Assembly: GCF_040807025.1 (NCBI RefSeq)
Contig: NC_090943.1
Location: forward strand, 9,782,356 to 9,846,355
Direction of reading: 5' to 3'
Source: Struthio camelus
Taxonomy: Eukaryota > Chordata > Aves > Struthioniformes > Struthionidae
DNA length: 64,000 bases
The notes below the pieces were generated by a model. The model was not told the DNA's origin. It ran no database searches and saw only the letters and a program-made list of their open reading frames with translations. Positions within the stretch are counted from its first letter, which is position 1. Each line of letters opens with the position of its first letter. Shown one piece after another: positions 50,201 to 61,695 of the stretch. The translations under genes and the position numbers were made by a program.

Positions 50201-52717
50201 TTTAACTATCAGTAAGGTAGAACGTTGTTCCAGGTGGAACAGCCAGGTAGGATGAAGTTGTTTAGACCTAGACATTGCCTGCACCAACAGCTAAGAAAGA
50301 AGAGCATTTCTGTATCTCAAACTCTTACCACAGTCAAGCCCTAACAGTCTTCCTGGTCTCTGTGGGCATTCAATTCGAAAAGAAGTTTCTCCATCAGCAC
50401 TTCTCCTGGAAATATTCCCAAAGTTACTGTCCAGGCCCCAGCAGGCTTGATTCAATGGGACACTTACAGGTTAGTTCAAGGGGCTTAGCGTGAGGCCCAA
50501 GGCACATGCTGTCCAGGTGGGGCTACTGCTCCGTGCGGGAGACACAAACCAGCTCCCTGACCCCCAGAAGTGGGTTATTGTCTGTGACACAAGCAAATCA
50601 GCTGGCCATGCAGCCTCCCTAGGAAGGCCAGCAATTGGACACAGCAGTGTTACGAAAGCACATCCATTGGGATGCTACATTGGTTTCACTGGTTAGAAAA
50701 GATTGTCCTCATCTATTTTCTGACGAAGCAAAGCAAGCAGTTCCTGCCTGGTGTTGCAGGACATCAGGTAACAGGCTGTCTAGCTTACGCAGATAAACTC
50801 AACTCCTTCGTCCTTCAAAATATTAGGAAATCATGTTAATCTCGAACATGGTATTGTGAGTATTTTTACAAGGTACCTATTAAACACGGTTGAATCAGAC
50901 ACTGATTTTTCCTCCATGTTGACTTTCTGTATATAGCATAAACATTTATTACCAGCCTTATCCCCAGGGAACATCTTGTCTTTGGATATGATGAGATAGA
51001 TAGCCTATATTCAAATCATTCTCCAAGCTGTACTCACCAGATGACAGTCTTAAAAAGCCACAAGAAGTGCAGGGAAGAACCATGATTCACCTACTTTACC
51101 TTCTAGGATCCTGTACAGGCGGTAAAGACAAAAACGTAGGTAAGTAAATCTGCCACAGTGGAGCTCATTATATTTTCTCTGAGTCAAAACGGCCATTCGC
51201 TTAGTGAGAGGTTCAAAAGAAAGCAGTCAGACAATGGATAAAAGCGAAAAAGAGAATGGAGCTTGTCACTAACCCGTCAGTGATTTCTTTATCAGCCAAT
51301 ACCAGCACCTGAAGCTCAGCTGCCCACCTGTCCAGCCAACCAGCAGCATAATGGTCAGCCACAAATGCCAGAGAACTGATAAAATGTTTCTCTTCCACTG
51401 CTGGAGAAGTATCTGGTCTATCATGCCTTACCCCAAACAGCAGCACACATAAGCTAGGATACAGGCGTTGTAGTGTCCAGCAAGAGTAGCCCATGCTAGG
51501 CACTCGAAGGAGGTGCCGTGCTCCAAGGAGCAGGAGGAACTGGCTCCCACTGCACTGGCACCTCTGCACAGGGTGCCAGCAGCCGTGTCATCCCTTGCTT
51601 AAATTTCTGTATGCATAACCTTAAATGATTTCACTGTTGAATTGCCTGTAGCGTTTGGTCTAGAAGGATCTTTCAACACATTTTTATATTTTTATTGCAA
51701 ACTCTTCCGAGTCCTTTCTCCTGAGACTTTCTCCTTTAGTCTACGAGACAACACACCCCTACTACTGCTGGGTAGGGAGAAGCGTTGTGTTGCCCGGAGA
51801 GCCCCATGATTTTATTAGCTTTAAATCTCACTGAGTTCAGAGGAACTACTCACATGAATGAGGTCCATGGGGACACCCGCTTTGCAATCAGCTCTTACTG
51901 GAGAAAAACTGGAGAGTGCAATAAGCAGCTGTTGTTCTCTCGTTCCTGATGATCTCATGCAATCTCTGGCGTGGGGCAAAGGTGAGAGAGTACTAGGCAT
52001 CCATGGCAGACTACCACAGTCCAAGTAGAGGCAAAGGAGCTAATAAAAAGTAAGACAAAAGATTGCTCCAGTGACACAAAAAATAAGAAGCATGGTATGA
52101 GATCTCCAACTACTGTAAACTGGCACAATTCTTTGATGATGACTGATGGCATTAAAAGAACTACAAAAAGGGGATAGGAGAAAGAAAAGAAGTATTAGAT
52201 GGTCTAAGAAATGGAAACAAATGAGGACAAGTAAATGGAAGGCTGTTCAGAGGAAAAAGAAACACTATGGAAAAAAAAAGAAATTGAAATCTTAGATCAC
52301 AGCTGGCTTTTAAAGAGCAGAAACGTAATTCAGATAATGTTTCTTAGAGTGTGTTGTCCAGAGAGGTCATCTGTTATTCTCTTACTAGTATTGTCTACTG
52401 TGATCATAAAGAGAACCAGCGATACATGCGGAAATAAAAAGCAAACAGGGATTACAAGAGGAGCATACTAGAGAAATGCCAGATTTAATGGAATACCTGT
52501 TTAGTAAGCCTGAAATCGAAGTAAAAAAAAATCTAATTTTCTCATTTTTTAAATAGGTCATTGGTTAAAGCTATTTGCTTTGAAAAGAAATATAACCAGA
52601 TATTAATAAGAGATTTACTCCGTTTGGCAAGAATTATACCTGTTTCTCCTTAAATAGAACCGAAAGAACCCCACGCGATGAGAGTCTGTCTCTCAGTTTA
52701 AAGCAGGAGAGATATGT
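47231..52717. other. Unique non-coding sequence
   Basis: No repeat family or gene is recognised. There is an A10 run near 48860. The minus 118-codon frame (51213-51569) has no recognised domain. Confidence 0.4.
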
Positions 52718-52991
52718 GTAAATAAATGCTGTAATTAGAATTGACATTTCTTGCTCTGCTGCTAACAGTGACCACAAGGATGAAAAATGATATTAGTTCC
52801 ACCATGGGCAGGGATGCTGCTTACTGTAGGAGATTAGAAAGCAGCATTAGGGCTGTAATGAACTGACTTACAATCTCTCGCAGAGGGATTCTGGACTGCT
52901 TGTATAATAAATGGTGCCATTTCCAGCGTGATGACTGGCACCAGAAGTGACTGAGAAATGCCAGCTTTAATTAGAGTTGTTATTTGCAAAT
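52718..52991. promoter_or_regulatory. Candidate regulatory element with FOX, homeodomain and POU-like motifs
   Basis: GTAAATA (52718-52724, forkhead-like), TAATTA (52732-52737), TAATTA (52968-52973) and the palindromic POU-like ATTTGCAAAT (52982-52991) occur within 275 bp that are otherwise non-repetitive and gene-free. AT-rich DNA produces such motifs by chance, so confidence is low. The two-ended arrangement and the intact palindromic POU site are the main reasons for listing it. Confidence 0.22.
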
Positions 52992-54499
52992 ACATTTCAC
53001 GGCTGAGACGTAGTGAGAAAAACTCTGTATCTGGCGACTGCACAGAACCGAGAGCTTCAAGAGTGAATGAGTGTTTTTGTAGCAATTAGAGGGTTACAGG
53101 TAGAGTAGGTTGCTTTAAAGGGGACAAACAGATCAGCGATTCAAATACTGATGGGCTTGAATGGAAAATCCACAGCCAAATATTACTGAGTTTGCAACCT
53201 CAGGAGGTTTGTGTTCTTGTTCTGCCTTTTGTATGTTTGCCTTAGACCTAGTGACAGGCAAACTGCAGAGAACTTGGAGATCACAGCTGGTTGGCTACAC
53301 TATTTCCAAATGTTTCAGGAACACTTCTTGGCATCATAACTTTCCAAGGGCTACAGAAACTTCACCCAGTTATTCCGTTCAACTCCCCAGTGCCATGGTG
53401 GGTAACGAGGTATGGCAGAACAGCGTGACAGATGGGAAGCTCTGGAAACTTCAAAGACCGTGATGTAGACAAGTGACGGCTGCTTGGGATGCATGGAATA
53501 GTCAAAAATAATTTTATATCAGCCAGTCTATATTTATCCTTGGCAGAGGGGGTAATTAATGCACCTTGTTAAGCTTCTAAAAGTCAAGCCTGGAGTTACA
53601 CTCCTCTCCAGTGGAAATTTCATTTCCTGGTTTGTTTTCATTCGGTGGCTGGACAGTAAGTACAGACACAGCCCACTTTGCGGTCTGAGGGTGCACACAC
53701 TCACAAACCGACACGCAGAAGGGCTGGGATCCCTCTGATGTCCTGCCTGGATGAAGCAGAGTGAGTCTGTTGGACCGATGTGGCCTCTGCACAGTCTCCT
53801 AGGGATGCTTTTGCCCCCGTAGGTCCCAGAGGGCTTTGTGAAAGGCCGTGGCAGGGAGGTCGTGCTGCCGCGGTGCCTCAGGCAGCAGCAGGCTGGGAGG
53901 ACGGAGCCAACGTCCAGTCCTGCTCGGGAAGAACCTGTTCATGTCTCGGCTGCCCAACGTAGGCTTTTCACTGTGCTCGGCAGCTCTCCAACCTCAATAC
54001 ACCCTTCAGGTGGCAAGGGAAGAGACCTCAGCTGACCTTGCTAGCCTACGTTGTCCAAGCATCCCTGCAGTCATGGAGCTCAATAATTCCTCTCTATATG
54101 TGAACAGGGCACCTGAGACATTGTCCCTGGCAGCCACGTTGGATGCTCATTTGCAGAATTGAAAAAAGATGTAGCAATTTCACAACTCCATGACATCAGT
54201 CAGAATTCATAAGTAGCTTCCCTAAATTATCCCGTATGGTAGTTACCCTGCATCTTGCTGGCAACTCGAAATCAATGTTTAAGACAGTGTGGCTGATTCG
54301 GCATCTTTGGCGCTTTCTTTTCCACTCTTATTGTCTCTTGTAGTGGAAGCTTAGCTAATTTATTCTGGCCTACGCAGCAGTGTAATAGCTTGGGTGTGAG
54401 TGTTGCATTTGTATCTGAAAGGAGACTCAGGTGGCCCTAGTCCAATACAATCTATTGAACAACCAGGTCAATGGTACTTTTTCTTTAACCTCTACATGC
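52992..54499. other. Unique non-coding sequence with a GC-rich centre
   Basis: The 53.68-54.05 kb part is GC-rich and carries three overlapping plus-strand frames with no recognised domains. No gene is supported. Confidence 0.4.
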
Positions 54500-54692
54500 A
54501 ATTTGTGAGTACTGCCTATCTTGATATAGAATTATGTCTTTTTCCTTTACTCTGGAATGAAATGCAGCATTTAAATTCCGCTGGCATACGGTCGACTCTA
54601 TGAATCGTACCCAAGTGGTGTGGGCTACTGCACGAGGAGTGAAATGGCACAAACACAGTCAGCATCAGACCATGCCTTGTAAAAATCATATG
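54500..54692 (+). repeat. Direct repeat A, copy 1
   Basis: About 193 bp that recur at 55776-55972 in the same orientation. Shared landmarks, in order, are TTGATATA, TCTTTTTCCTTTA-like, TGAAATGAAATGCAG-like, GTACCCAAGTGGTGTGGGC, ACTGCACGAGGAG, GGCACAAACACAGTCAGCA and CAGACCATG. In the 116-bp core I count about 12 substitutions, mostly transitions and several at CpG/TpG positions, so identity is near 90%. The 5' part is more diverged. The sequence matches no mobile-element family I know, and no long open frame runs through it. Confidence 0.9.
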
Positions 54693-55775
54693 TTCTATTG
54701 TCCTTAAAAAATAAGATAAAAGTACTTTAAAATAAATGTTCGGCAGAAGAATGATCAAAACAACTTTAATTAGAGACATAAGGCTAGTTACATTGGCTTT
54801 TGCTTTTCTAATTTAGCTTTAATTTTCAGGCCTGACAGTAACTAAGCAAACCAAAACTCGAGTGGCTCAATGGAAACCAGTGCTTTCAATGAAAATATCT
54901 CTCTCCTTGTGCAGGAAAATAACGAAGAGGATGACTAAGAAACAATAATTAAGGTGCTGATACTTTTTGAAATGCCTCAGGTTTGTTAACGTGAGGCTGA
55001 TTTCCTGTCCCAGGCATGACCCCTTCCTGGAGATATTTAGAGCTGGTTGTATAGCCTGTAGCTGAGGTAATTTTTTATTTTACCCTTATGCCAATCAGAC
55101 TGGTGCTGCAAAGCCTGGGAGTGATTTATTGTTACCTTGAACTATCAGTTATGTGCCTGTCCCACTAATGATAAGTGTTATGCACAAAGTTCATTAGTCA
55201 TAAATTTATATTGTGGATCCTGTCTTTGCTGCTCCACTGTTGCCTATTTGCAATCAACTGATTATAATTCCCATTAGTTGCCCGGTAAGTCTGACCACAA
55301 AACTGCCCCAACCTGGACATGCTGGAGGTGAGGGGTGATGCACCGCCCTCACCATTGGCTTCTCTCCAGGATGGAAATGGTGGCAGTCAGCTCTGCCCAT
55401 TTGCTTGAGCGCAGAAAGACATAACAAGGCTCTGTTTGTGGGGCTCCTGGTTGTCAGGCCAGGTGAGTTAACGTGTCTCGAACCCACGTGGGACCTGCTG
55501 CTGCTTGCCATAGCCTCTGCACTTCCCTGTCCTCTAGCAGCGAGCCCTGCGGTGACAGCGGCATCTGTCACAGCACACCCAAAGGGACTCACGCACTGAG
55601 TAGGAGTCAGCACTTAAATCCAGCCCTGACGTGTGTTTTAAGCTTGGATGTGATCTAATTCCATAGGGAAGCATAGCCCGCAAGCCTCCCAGAAATGTCT
55701 GTGCTTTTGATCAAGTGGTTCTAGCTGAGAATCACCTTTAAAGAAAAATGGTGAGTAAATTTAATTTGTTAGAAA
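54693..55775. other. Spacer between the two direct repeats
   Basis: About 1.08 kb of sequence that does not appear in duplicate itself. It includes an AT-rich, motif-dense part (55020-55260) with a CCAAT box-like sequence near 55091 and TTTATTG and TAAT sites, and a GC-richer part with a minus 119-codon frame (55254-55613) lacking any recognised domain. Confidence 0.4.
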
Positions 55776-55972
55776 AATTTGCAAGTACTACATATTTCTT
55801 GATATATAATTATATTCCTTTTTCTTTAGTCTGAAATGAAATGCAGAGTTTAAATTACGCTGGCATATGGCTGATTCTGTGAATTGTACCCAAGTGGTGT
55901 GGGCCACTGCACGAGGAGCGAAACGGCACAAACACAGTCAGCACCAGACCATGGCTTGTAAAAAATCATTTG
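55776..55972 (+). repeat. Direct repeat A, copy 2
   Basis: Second copy of the approximately 195-bp unit, about 1.28 kb after the first and in the same orientation. Small indels distinguish the 5' thirds (this copy has extra A/T bases around 55791-55810), while the core from GTACCCAAGTGG to TTGTAAAAA aligns almost without gaps. Similarity stops at about 55972, where this copy continues into a separate AT-rich segment with a palindrome. The pair could be a local segmental duplication, or two insertions of one undescribed interspersed repeat. Confidence 0.9.
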
Positions 55973-55993
55973 ATTATGATTTTTACATAACTC

Positions 55994-56017
55994 TATGTTA
56001 TTGTTAACAATAACATA
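55994..56017. repeat. Perfect 24-bp palindrome with paired SOX-like sites
   Basis: The 24 bases are exactly self-complementary, centred on GTTAAC. The inner part, ATTGTTAACAAT, is an inverted pair of SOX-type ATTGTT/AACAAT sites around the centre. It could act as a dimeric binding site or extrude as a cruciform. It sits 21 bp after direct repeat A copy 2 and has no counterpart after copy 1. Confidence 0.85.
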
Positions 56018-56398
56018 AACCACCTCTAAACCAAGCAGCTCTGCCTGCATTAGTAGGTTCCTCTCATTTGGAAAAGGACAGCGTAGTCACGCAGTATAGA
56101 AACAGATATGGGAATATTCCATTTGGAAGAAGGGAAATGACTTTCTGCAGTATGAATGCTTCCAAAAATATCTGAAACTTCCCAAAAGATGTGAAACTTC
56201 AAACAAGATTTTAAAACATTACAACTCAGTTTGATACAATCAGAAATACGGTCATCAGTGGAAGCTCTAGTGACTGATGCTGTATGTGCCTCGGGATTTC
56301 TCATTGTTCATATCGCCTGCAGAGCAGCAGGTTGGATCTTTATTGGTTACAGCTTCAGAGAGATTTTTATCAAAAATTGTTTTGTTTTTTTCTTGCAG
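56018..56398. other. Unique non-coding sequence ending in a strong acceptor
   Basis: No repeat family is recognised. The right end is a long pyrimidine tract, TTGTTTTGTTTTTTTCTTGC, reaching AG at 56397-56398. Confidence 0.4.
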
Positions 56399-56544
56399 CG
56401 GCAATCTTCTGGCTGAGATAGCACTCCTCACAGCACTCCGACTGAAGCGCATGGATCCATTTGTGCAACCACACAGATATCAGACTCTGGCGTGAGACAA
56501 TGAATGGCAAGGCAGCAGACTCCCCCAGCTGCCTAGACAAACAG
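56399..56544 (+). other. Exon-like block with strong splice signals
   Basis: The upstream pyrimidine tract is among the best acceptors in the window, and the right end ACAG/GTATGC (56544/56545) is a consensus-like donor. The block is 146 bp. One frame is open from the acceptor for about 30 codons to a TGA at roughly 56494 and the others stop earlier, so an internal coding exon is unlikely. It could be a terminal-coding or non-coding RNA exon, or a pseudo-exon. I recognise no protein similarity. Confidence 0.28.
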
Positions 56545-57219
56545 GTATGCTACATCCTGCCAGCCCTTGCCTTACAACTCTGAGACAGCTTTGGACACAA
56601 GTTAAAAAAACTAAAACCCTAGAGCTTTCCCTCCGGCAGTGGAAAGAGCAGAGGAAAAAAATTGTTAAGGGACCATTCTGCTAGGTGACTAGATCTTTCG
56701 AGATAAATTCACTAAAAATGAAACTGCATTGCCTGTTTGGAAAGAAGACAGGGAAGGAAACCAAACCAGTGAGCTAGTCAGGATCGAGCTAGCAGAAAGT
56801 AGATGGCTGGAGCTCAAAAATCCTAGGTATATCAACAAAAAGGATAATCTAGTACTGTAGGCTCAACCTTGAGTATTACGATAACTAAACAATCTCTGCT
56901 TTTTTGAAAAATGACCAAAATGCTAAAACTTGGAACTGATTAAGGGTCTATCTCTCCCATTTCCCTGGGGGATGTTCATAGTTCTACCAGTAGTTTGGGT
57001 CCCTTGTCTTATCTATGAGGATGGAAGATAATCCTTTTTAGACATTTCATACTTTTTACCTCTCTTGAATTGCTTTATTTGTTAGCTGGCTGTTCTTTGC
57101 CGCACTTTTTCCCACAAACAGGACTAGGTAGCAGAGCAGATGTGCTCAGAGCCAAATGAGCCTGCTAAATCTTCAGATTAAACTGTATAAGGAACATTTG
57201 CTCTCCCTACCTGAGTGCT
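56545..57219. other. Unique non-coding sequence
   Basis: AT-rich, with no gene or repeat family recognised before the CR1 fragment. Confidence 0.4.
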
Positions 57220-57302
57220 ATTCAGAAGAGCTAAACCTATTCAGCCTATGGAGAAAAGCAAGCAATAGCTGAGACAGCACCTAAGTCAAATATCTACAAT
57301 TA
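57220..57302 (+). mobile_element. CR1 LINE fragment (3' part of pol/UTR)
   Basis: AGAAGAGCTAAACCTATTCA and GCCTATGGAGAAAAGCAAGC, followed later by AAATATCTACAA, resemble the CR1 stretch AAGAGCTAAACCTGTTCAGCCTGGAGAAAAGAAGGCTGAGAGG ... ATCTACAAATATC. The central part is rearranged and the copy ends near 57300, where unrelated sequence begins. It is a short old fragment. Confidence 0.55.
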
Positions 57303-57750
57303 GACGACATGACCCGTTTTTTCTTGATTCACACCAAAACAGCAGAAGCTGCAGCCTGGGGGACAGGAGACGGACAGTGCCCACCTTTGGTTGTGCTGTC
57401 CTTCTGCACTTCACCATTACCGACCACCATGGTCCGTCTGGGTTTAGTCATTAACAGTCAAAGCACCCTCAACTCCCAGGAAGCCCAGAGTGTGCTGAAG
57501 ACACTGAGTGCTGGGTAGGTTTAGGCTCTTGCTGAGCAAGATCAGCGTGTGGCAACTAACGTACTGCAGCAGAGTCAAAACATGCCAAATCCCAGAGGTG
57601 AGGTGTTCCTCACGCTCTCTCTCACGTGTGGCTTTGGTCACTTGTGCGCTTCCCCCTGTGGGAGGGGAGAGGAGAGGTGAAACCCTCCTTTGCTAGGGTA
57701 CAGCGGCCATAACCTCCGTGCGGCTGCCGAACACTTGCGGCTAATGGCTT
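57303..57750. other. Unique non-coding sequence
   Basis: Somewhat GC-rich. The short frames lack recognised domains. Confidence 0.4.
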
Positions 57751-57777
57751 TTATGATTGATTATACTCTTGTGACAG
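57751..57777 (+). promoter_or_regulatory. Candidate HOX/PBX/MEIS motif cluster
   Basis: TTATGATTGATTAT (57751-57764) contains an ATGATTGAT that fits PBX-HOX composite sites and overlaps TTTATGA-like HOX and GATTA-like sequences. TGACAG (57772-57777), the MEIS/PREP core, lies seven bases downstream. This composition and spacing are seen in known TALE-HOX enhancers, but the sites are short and could be chance. Confidence 0.27.
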
Positions 57778-60700
57778 CATTTAATCCCCCTTGGTGAATT
57801 GATGTTTGCCGCTTTTGTGTTCCTATCGGCTGCTTGAATCATTCCTAGCACATTGCTCTGCTCCATCTCCCAGGTCAGCAGGACGGGGGGGTGCAAAAGG
57901 GCAATGGTAACTTGGAAAGGAGATGTCTTAAAGGTCAAAGAGCAAAGCTACATTTATTGACTTGGGAGGAATAGCGATGCAGCTGGTTCCCTGGGCTGAA
58001 TGGTAGGAAAGGAAATTCTAATGAATGAAATGTGAGCAAGCAATTTGATAAAATTTAGCAGAAGTAAAGGAACATAACTATGTAGCAATGACAGATATGG
58101 CAGAGCTGCAGGAGGCCATTGATTTCAGTGGAGTGCCCCCACTTTGCAGCTGCTGAAGAGAAAGCCCCTCTACTGGACACCTCACCCACCTCTCGCTACC
58201 TTCCTGGGAATATAGTAACTTTCTTTTGGAAATTAGACCACCGACTTCAGAGAAGGAAAAAAGTCATCTCCTAACAACAGCCCTCTCCCCACCAAATGCT
58301 GCTGCCCCGTCCTGAATCAGCACTACTGAATGAGGTAGGGTTTAGGTCCCTCATGGAAACATCTAAACCCAAGATATTTCTGCCTAAGCCTCTCACCCTC
58401 GTCTCCTTTCCAGTCTATGTAGAGAATAAAGCATCCCAGGAGTAATTCATCGCAGCCCACGATAACTGCCAGGGCAGTCACATGAGTCTCTCTCTGGAGG
58501 CATCTATTCCTTTCCGCTGAGCGTACAGGGAATGAGTGACTAGTGAAGATTAGGATATCTAACTCTTCAGAGGGCCTCCTCCTCCATGTCTTATTAGAGA
58601 TTTATTAGACATTTCTGCCTCCTCACTTAGAGCATGGCCACAGAAGAGTCAACACCTGGTCAACCAGGAGACAGAGCCAACTGCGCAGCTGAGGGCAGAG
58701 ACGGGGGGGAACCACGTAAAGGCGTTCACTCATGGACGGAGAGGGAATCCAGCCTGGGAAGGCACAGCTACCTGCCTCTTTTCCATTTTCTTCTTCAGCT
58801 ACTTCTTATTATTCGTACCACCCCTCAAATGCTTTGAAATTTTATTCTGGCCGTACATGAAGCAGGGAGTGAAAGACGCTAGCAGATAAGCAGGATTTTT
58901 AATCATTTTTTGTAATTTCTTCCCCCAAACCAGCTACTAATGACACTTACAAGGCAAAATTGACAGCATGACTGCTACTAGTTGTGATTTTAGCCTAAAG
59001 CAGAAGCAGTGATAAGAACCTGATAAGAATAAGAAAATAAAACTTGATTTGAAGTGATCAAATCCCTGAAAGAAATGTACATGCATCCTGAGCACAGCTT
59101 TTTGGCTACCTGCATGAACAACGGCATACCTGTCTGCTTGTGCTGCACACCACAGTCCATGCGTGCACAAATTAAGCCTGTTACTTCAAGTGATAAAGCT
59201 TCATTAATAAATCACCTCAGACCAAGTGGTAGGTTAGCACTTAAACACTACGGAATTTATCAGCAGGGCCACAAAAATGGAATTATAAATGAGTTTATAT
59301 GGTAAGATTAGTGCAAATCACTCTCTCTCCTCAACTCAGTCACTGTCTGCAGCAAGATGGAGGAGAAGGTATCCAGGGCAATAGCCTAGCTCAAAAACAT
59401 AAGGGCTGAAATGTGTGTAGGAAAGGCTCATAAAGCTTGAAAGGAGACCAAAAAAACATGCTAGCCTCTCATCAACCTAGAACAGACATAAACATTATTC
59501 CTGAAACCCTGTAACACCTGGCTTCAATGACCACCTGTGTGAAACAGGACATACACTAAAGCAGTGACATTCAAACTAGTTCAGACTGGGGCGAAGGCAG
59601 ATAAGGTTGGAAAGATGCTCAGTAATTTCCTAATATACACAGGGTCAGAAATCTCTCAAATGTATTTACCACATTGTCATCCACTCTAGGGATAAAACTT
59701 TAACAGGGACATTGCTTTCATGCTTAGTAAGGTGTTCTTCATGTACATATTCTTTTGGAGAAACGACAGATGTGATAATTTGGTGCACTGGACACTAACA
59801 ACACAAAGAGGAGAATCTGAGCGTAAAGGAGTGAGCCAGTGAGAGCAGGGAAATACCAGCTTATGGTCCCAGTTCTTCCATCCTTTATGACACAGCAGAA
59901 CTGCTTCCATAAATATTTCCATAGCTATCTAGGGAGATGTGTTGGCATCAGATGGAGATGACAGTCTGTGTCTCTGCGGAAGGACTGAGAGGATGTATAG
60001 TTCTTTAGTAAGACCTAAACCAAAACACTCTGGTTAGTTTTCCTGTTGCAAGAAACAAAAGTACAGAATAATGGCAAGAGGAGGTTTATTGCTTTGATCT
60101 CACTAAATGCTATGAGCCTGGAGGGCAAGCTGGAAAACCTATGTCTATTTTATGTGCAATAAAGATGATGGAGAGAATTTCAGGCTGATATAAAGCAGGA
60201 AAGGAAGGTAGAAATACAAGAAGTACATCAGCATGAGCATGGCAAAAGTGAGCAGAGAGGGACTAATAAAACAGAGACTGGAAAGCAAAATCTTATTAGA
60301 TACGTAAGCTGGAGCCAGAAAAAGTCTTTGTTGATGAAATAAAGAGGACTTACTTTTCCTTGCTTCAAGCCTTATCTGTAAAAGGCTGTACATATATTGC
60401 CTCTAAATCTTTTGGGTTATCAAATCTATGTGCTTCATTTCTTTTTGAGGATTTTTTTCCCTCTTAGTCCTTAAGCTTCTTGTTTCTAAGGGAGAAAAAT
60501 ATATCTGATCAATTTTCGAATTTCATTTGCCTTTTACTAAAGATAGACTTCCTCAAGAATATCAAATAAAGTAGAAAAAACTGCTTTTGAAGCAATTTTT
60601 TAAAACACCCTTCTGTACAGGGAGTAATAAATGCTTTGATTCATTGGGGTCAAACCACTGAGATATCACAAGTGTTTGCAAAGACTTTACTCATGAGCTT

Positions 60701-61617
60701 GAGATTAAACGGATAGCACACAAATTACAATAGTTTGTTTGCAGACACTTTCAGCTTTCTCATTCCTACAGGAAAGAATAGGACTAGCCCAAAAAATCTT
60801 CAATCTCTCCTCACAGGAAGGTAAAGTTTCTTGGTCAGAGCCCAACAGCCTTCTTGGTTCAACATCTCCTGAAGACTGGACAACGTCCCCAGCGGCATCT
60901 GAACGCTGCTGTCAAACACCTAACCCCGACCACACGGGGTCCCATGTGTCTGAAGTCACAGGAACCAACGGTGCAAGGCCACAGAACCCCGGCCGTACTG
61001 TATCAGCTCCTCGTTCAGCCGGACAGCTAATACGTTGGTCACAGCTAAATGCTGGTGCACATGAGAGAGTCTCTATATAGCTGGTACAGGCCCAGGGAAC
61101 GCTGCAGGGGGCAAATGTTCTCTTTTAGACAACATCTCGTTAGGGTGTCCGGGGCAGGATCCCAGGTTACCACCTCACTCTCTGCCCATCAGCTGTGCAT
61201 CCACGTTCCCCAGCTGGACACAGAAGAGCAAGCAGGCCTGGATGCAGAAGAGCTCAGGACTGCTTCTGTGGGGCTGTTTGAAGCCACTCCACGTGGGTCT
61301 TGCTGGGACACCTCCCGGGGGACTTCTGCCCCACTGAGACACCTTGCGCTGCTGTGTTTGGCTTCTGTGGGAAACTTGGCAACAACCAGCTGTGCTCAAA
61401 TACTCTTTCCAGCTCGTTTCTTCAGTAATTGCATCATTTCTTTTGGGATTTTCCCTCTTGTGAAACAACTCTATTATTCATATTATGTACACCTGGAGGT
61501 CCTGACCCCGGAGGCAAGGAGAAGAAAGGGAGGGGGCCACACCATGCTGCATACAGCATACTACCCACAGGAGATCATTCCTGCCCTGAAATGGATGTCA
61601 CTTGGACACCCACCCTG
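57778..61617. other. Unique non-coding sequence
   Basis: No gene or mobile element is recognised. Two overlapping plus-strand frames cover 60739-61080 (113 codons) and 61049-61618 (189 codons). The second runs directly into a MIR-like fragment, which argues against a conserved protein. Confidence 0.4.
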
Positions 61618-61695
61618 ACGGATGGGGAAAAAGAGACCAAAGGACTTGCCCAGAGCTTAACTGCGAGTGAGAGGCAAGGCTAAGTTTGGAAGTGG
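61618..61695 (-). mobile_element. MIR-like SINE fragment, minus orientation
   Basis: ACGGATGGGGAAAAAGAGAC followed by AAAGGACTTGCCCAGAGCTT, AACTGCGAGTGAGAGGCAAG and GCTAAGTTTGGA parallels the reverse MIR core (ACAGATGAGGAAACTGAGGC ... AGTGACTTGCCCAAGGTCAC, AGCTAGTAAGTGGCAGAGC). The order and spacing fit with modest divergence. This is the best MIR candidate in the window. Confidence 0.62.

Noticed and set aside
61049-61618. 189-codon plus-strand frame
   Set aside because: It has no recognised domain and runs into a MIR-like fragment at its end, and composition can explain its length.
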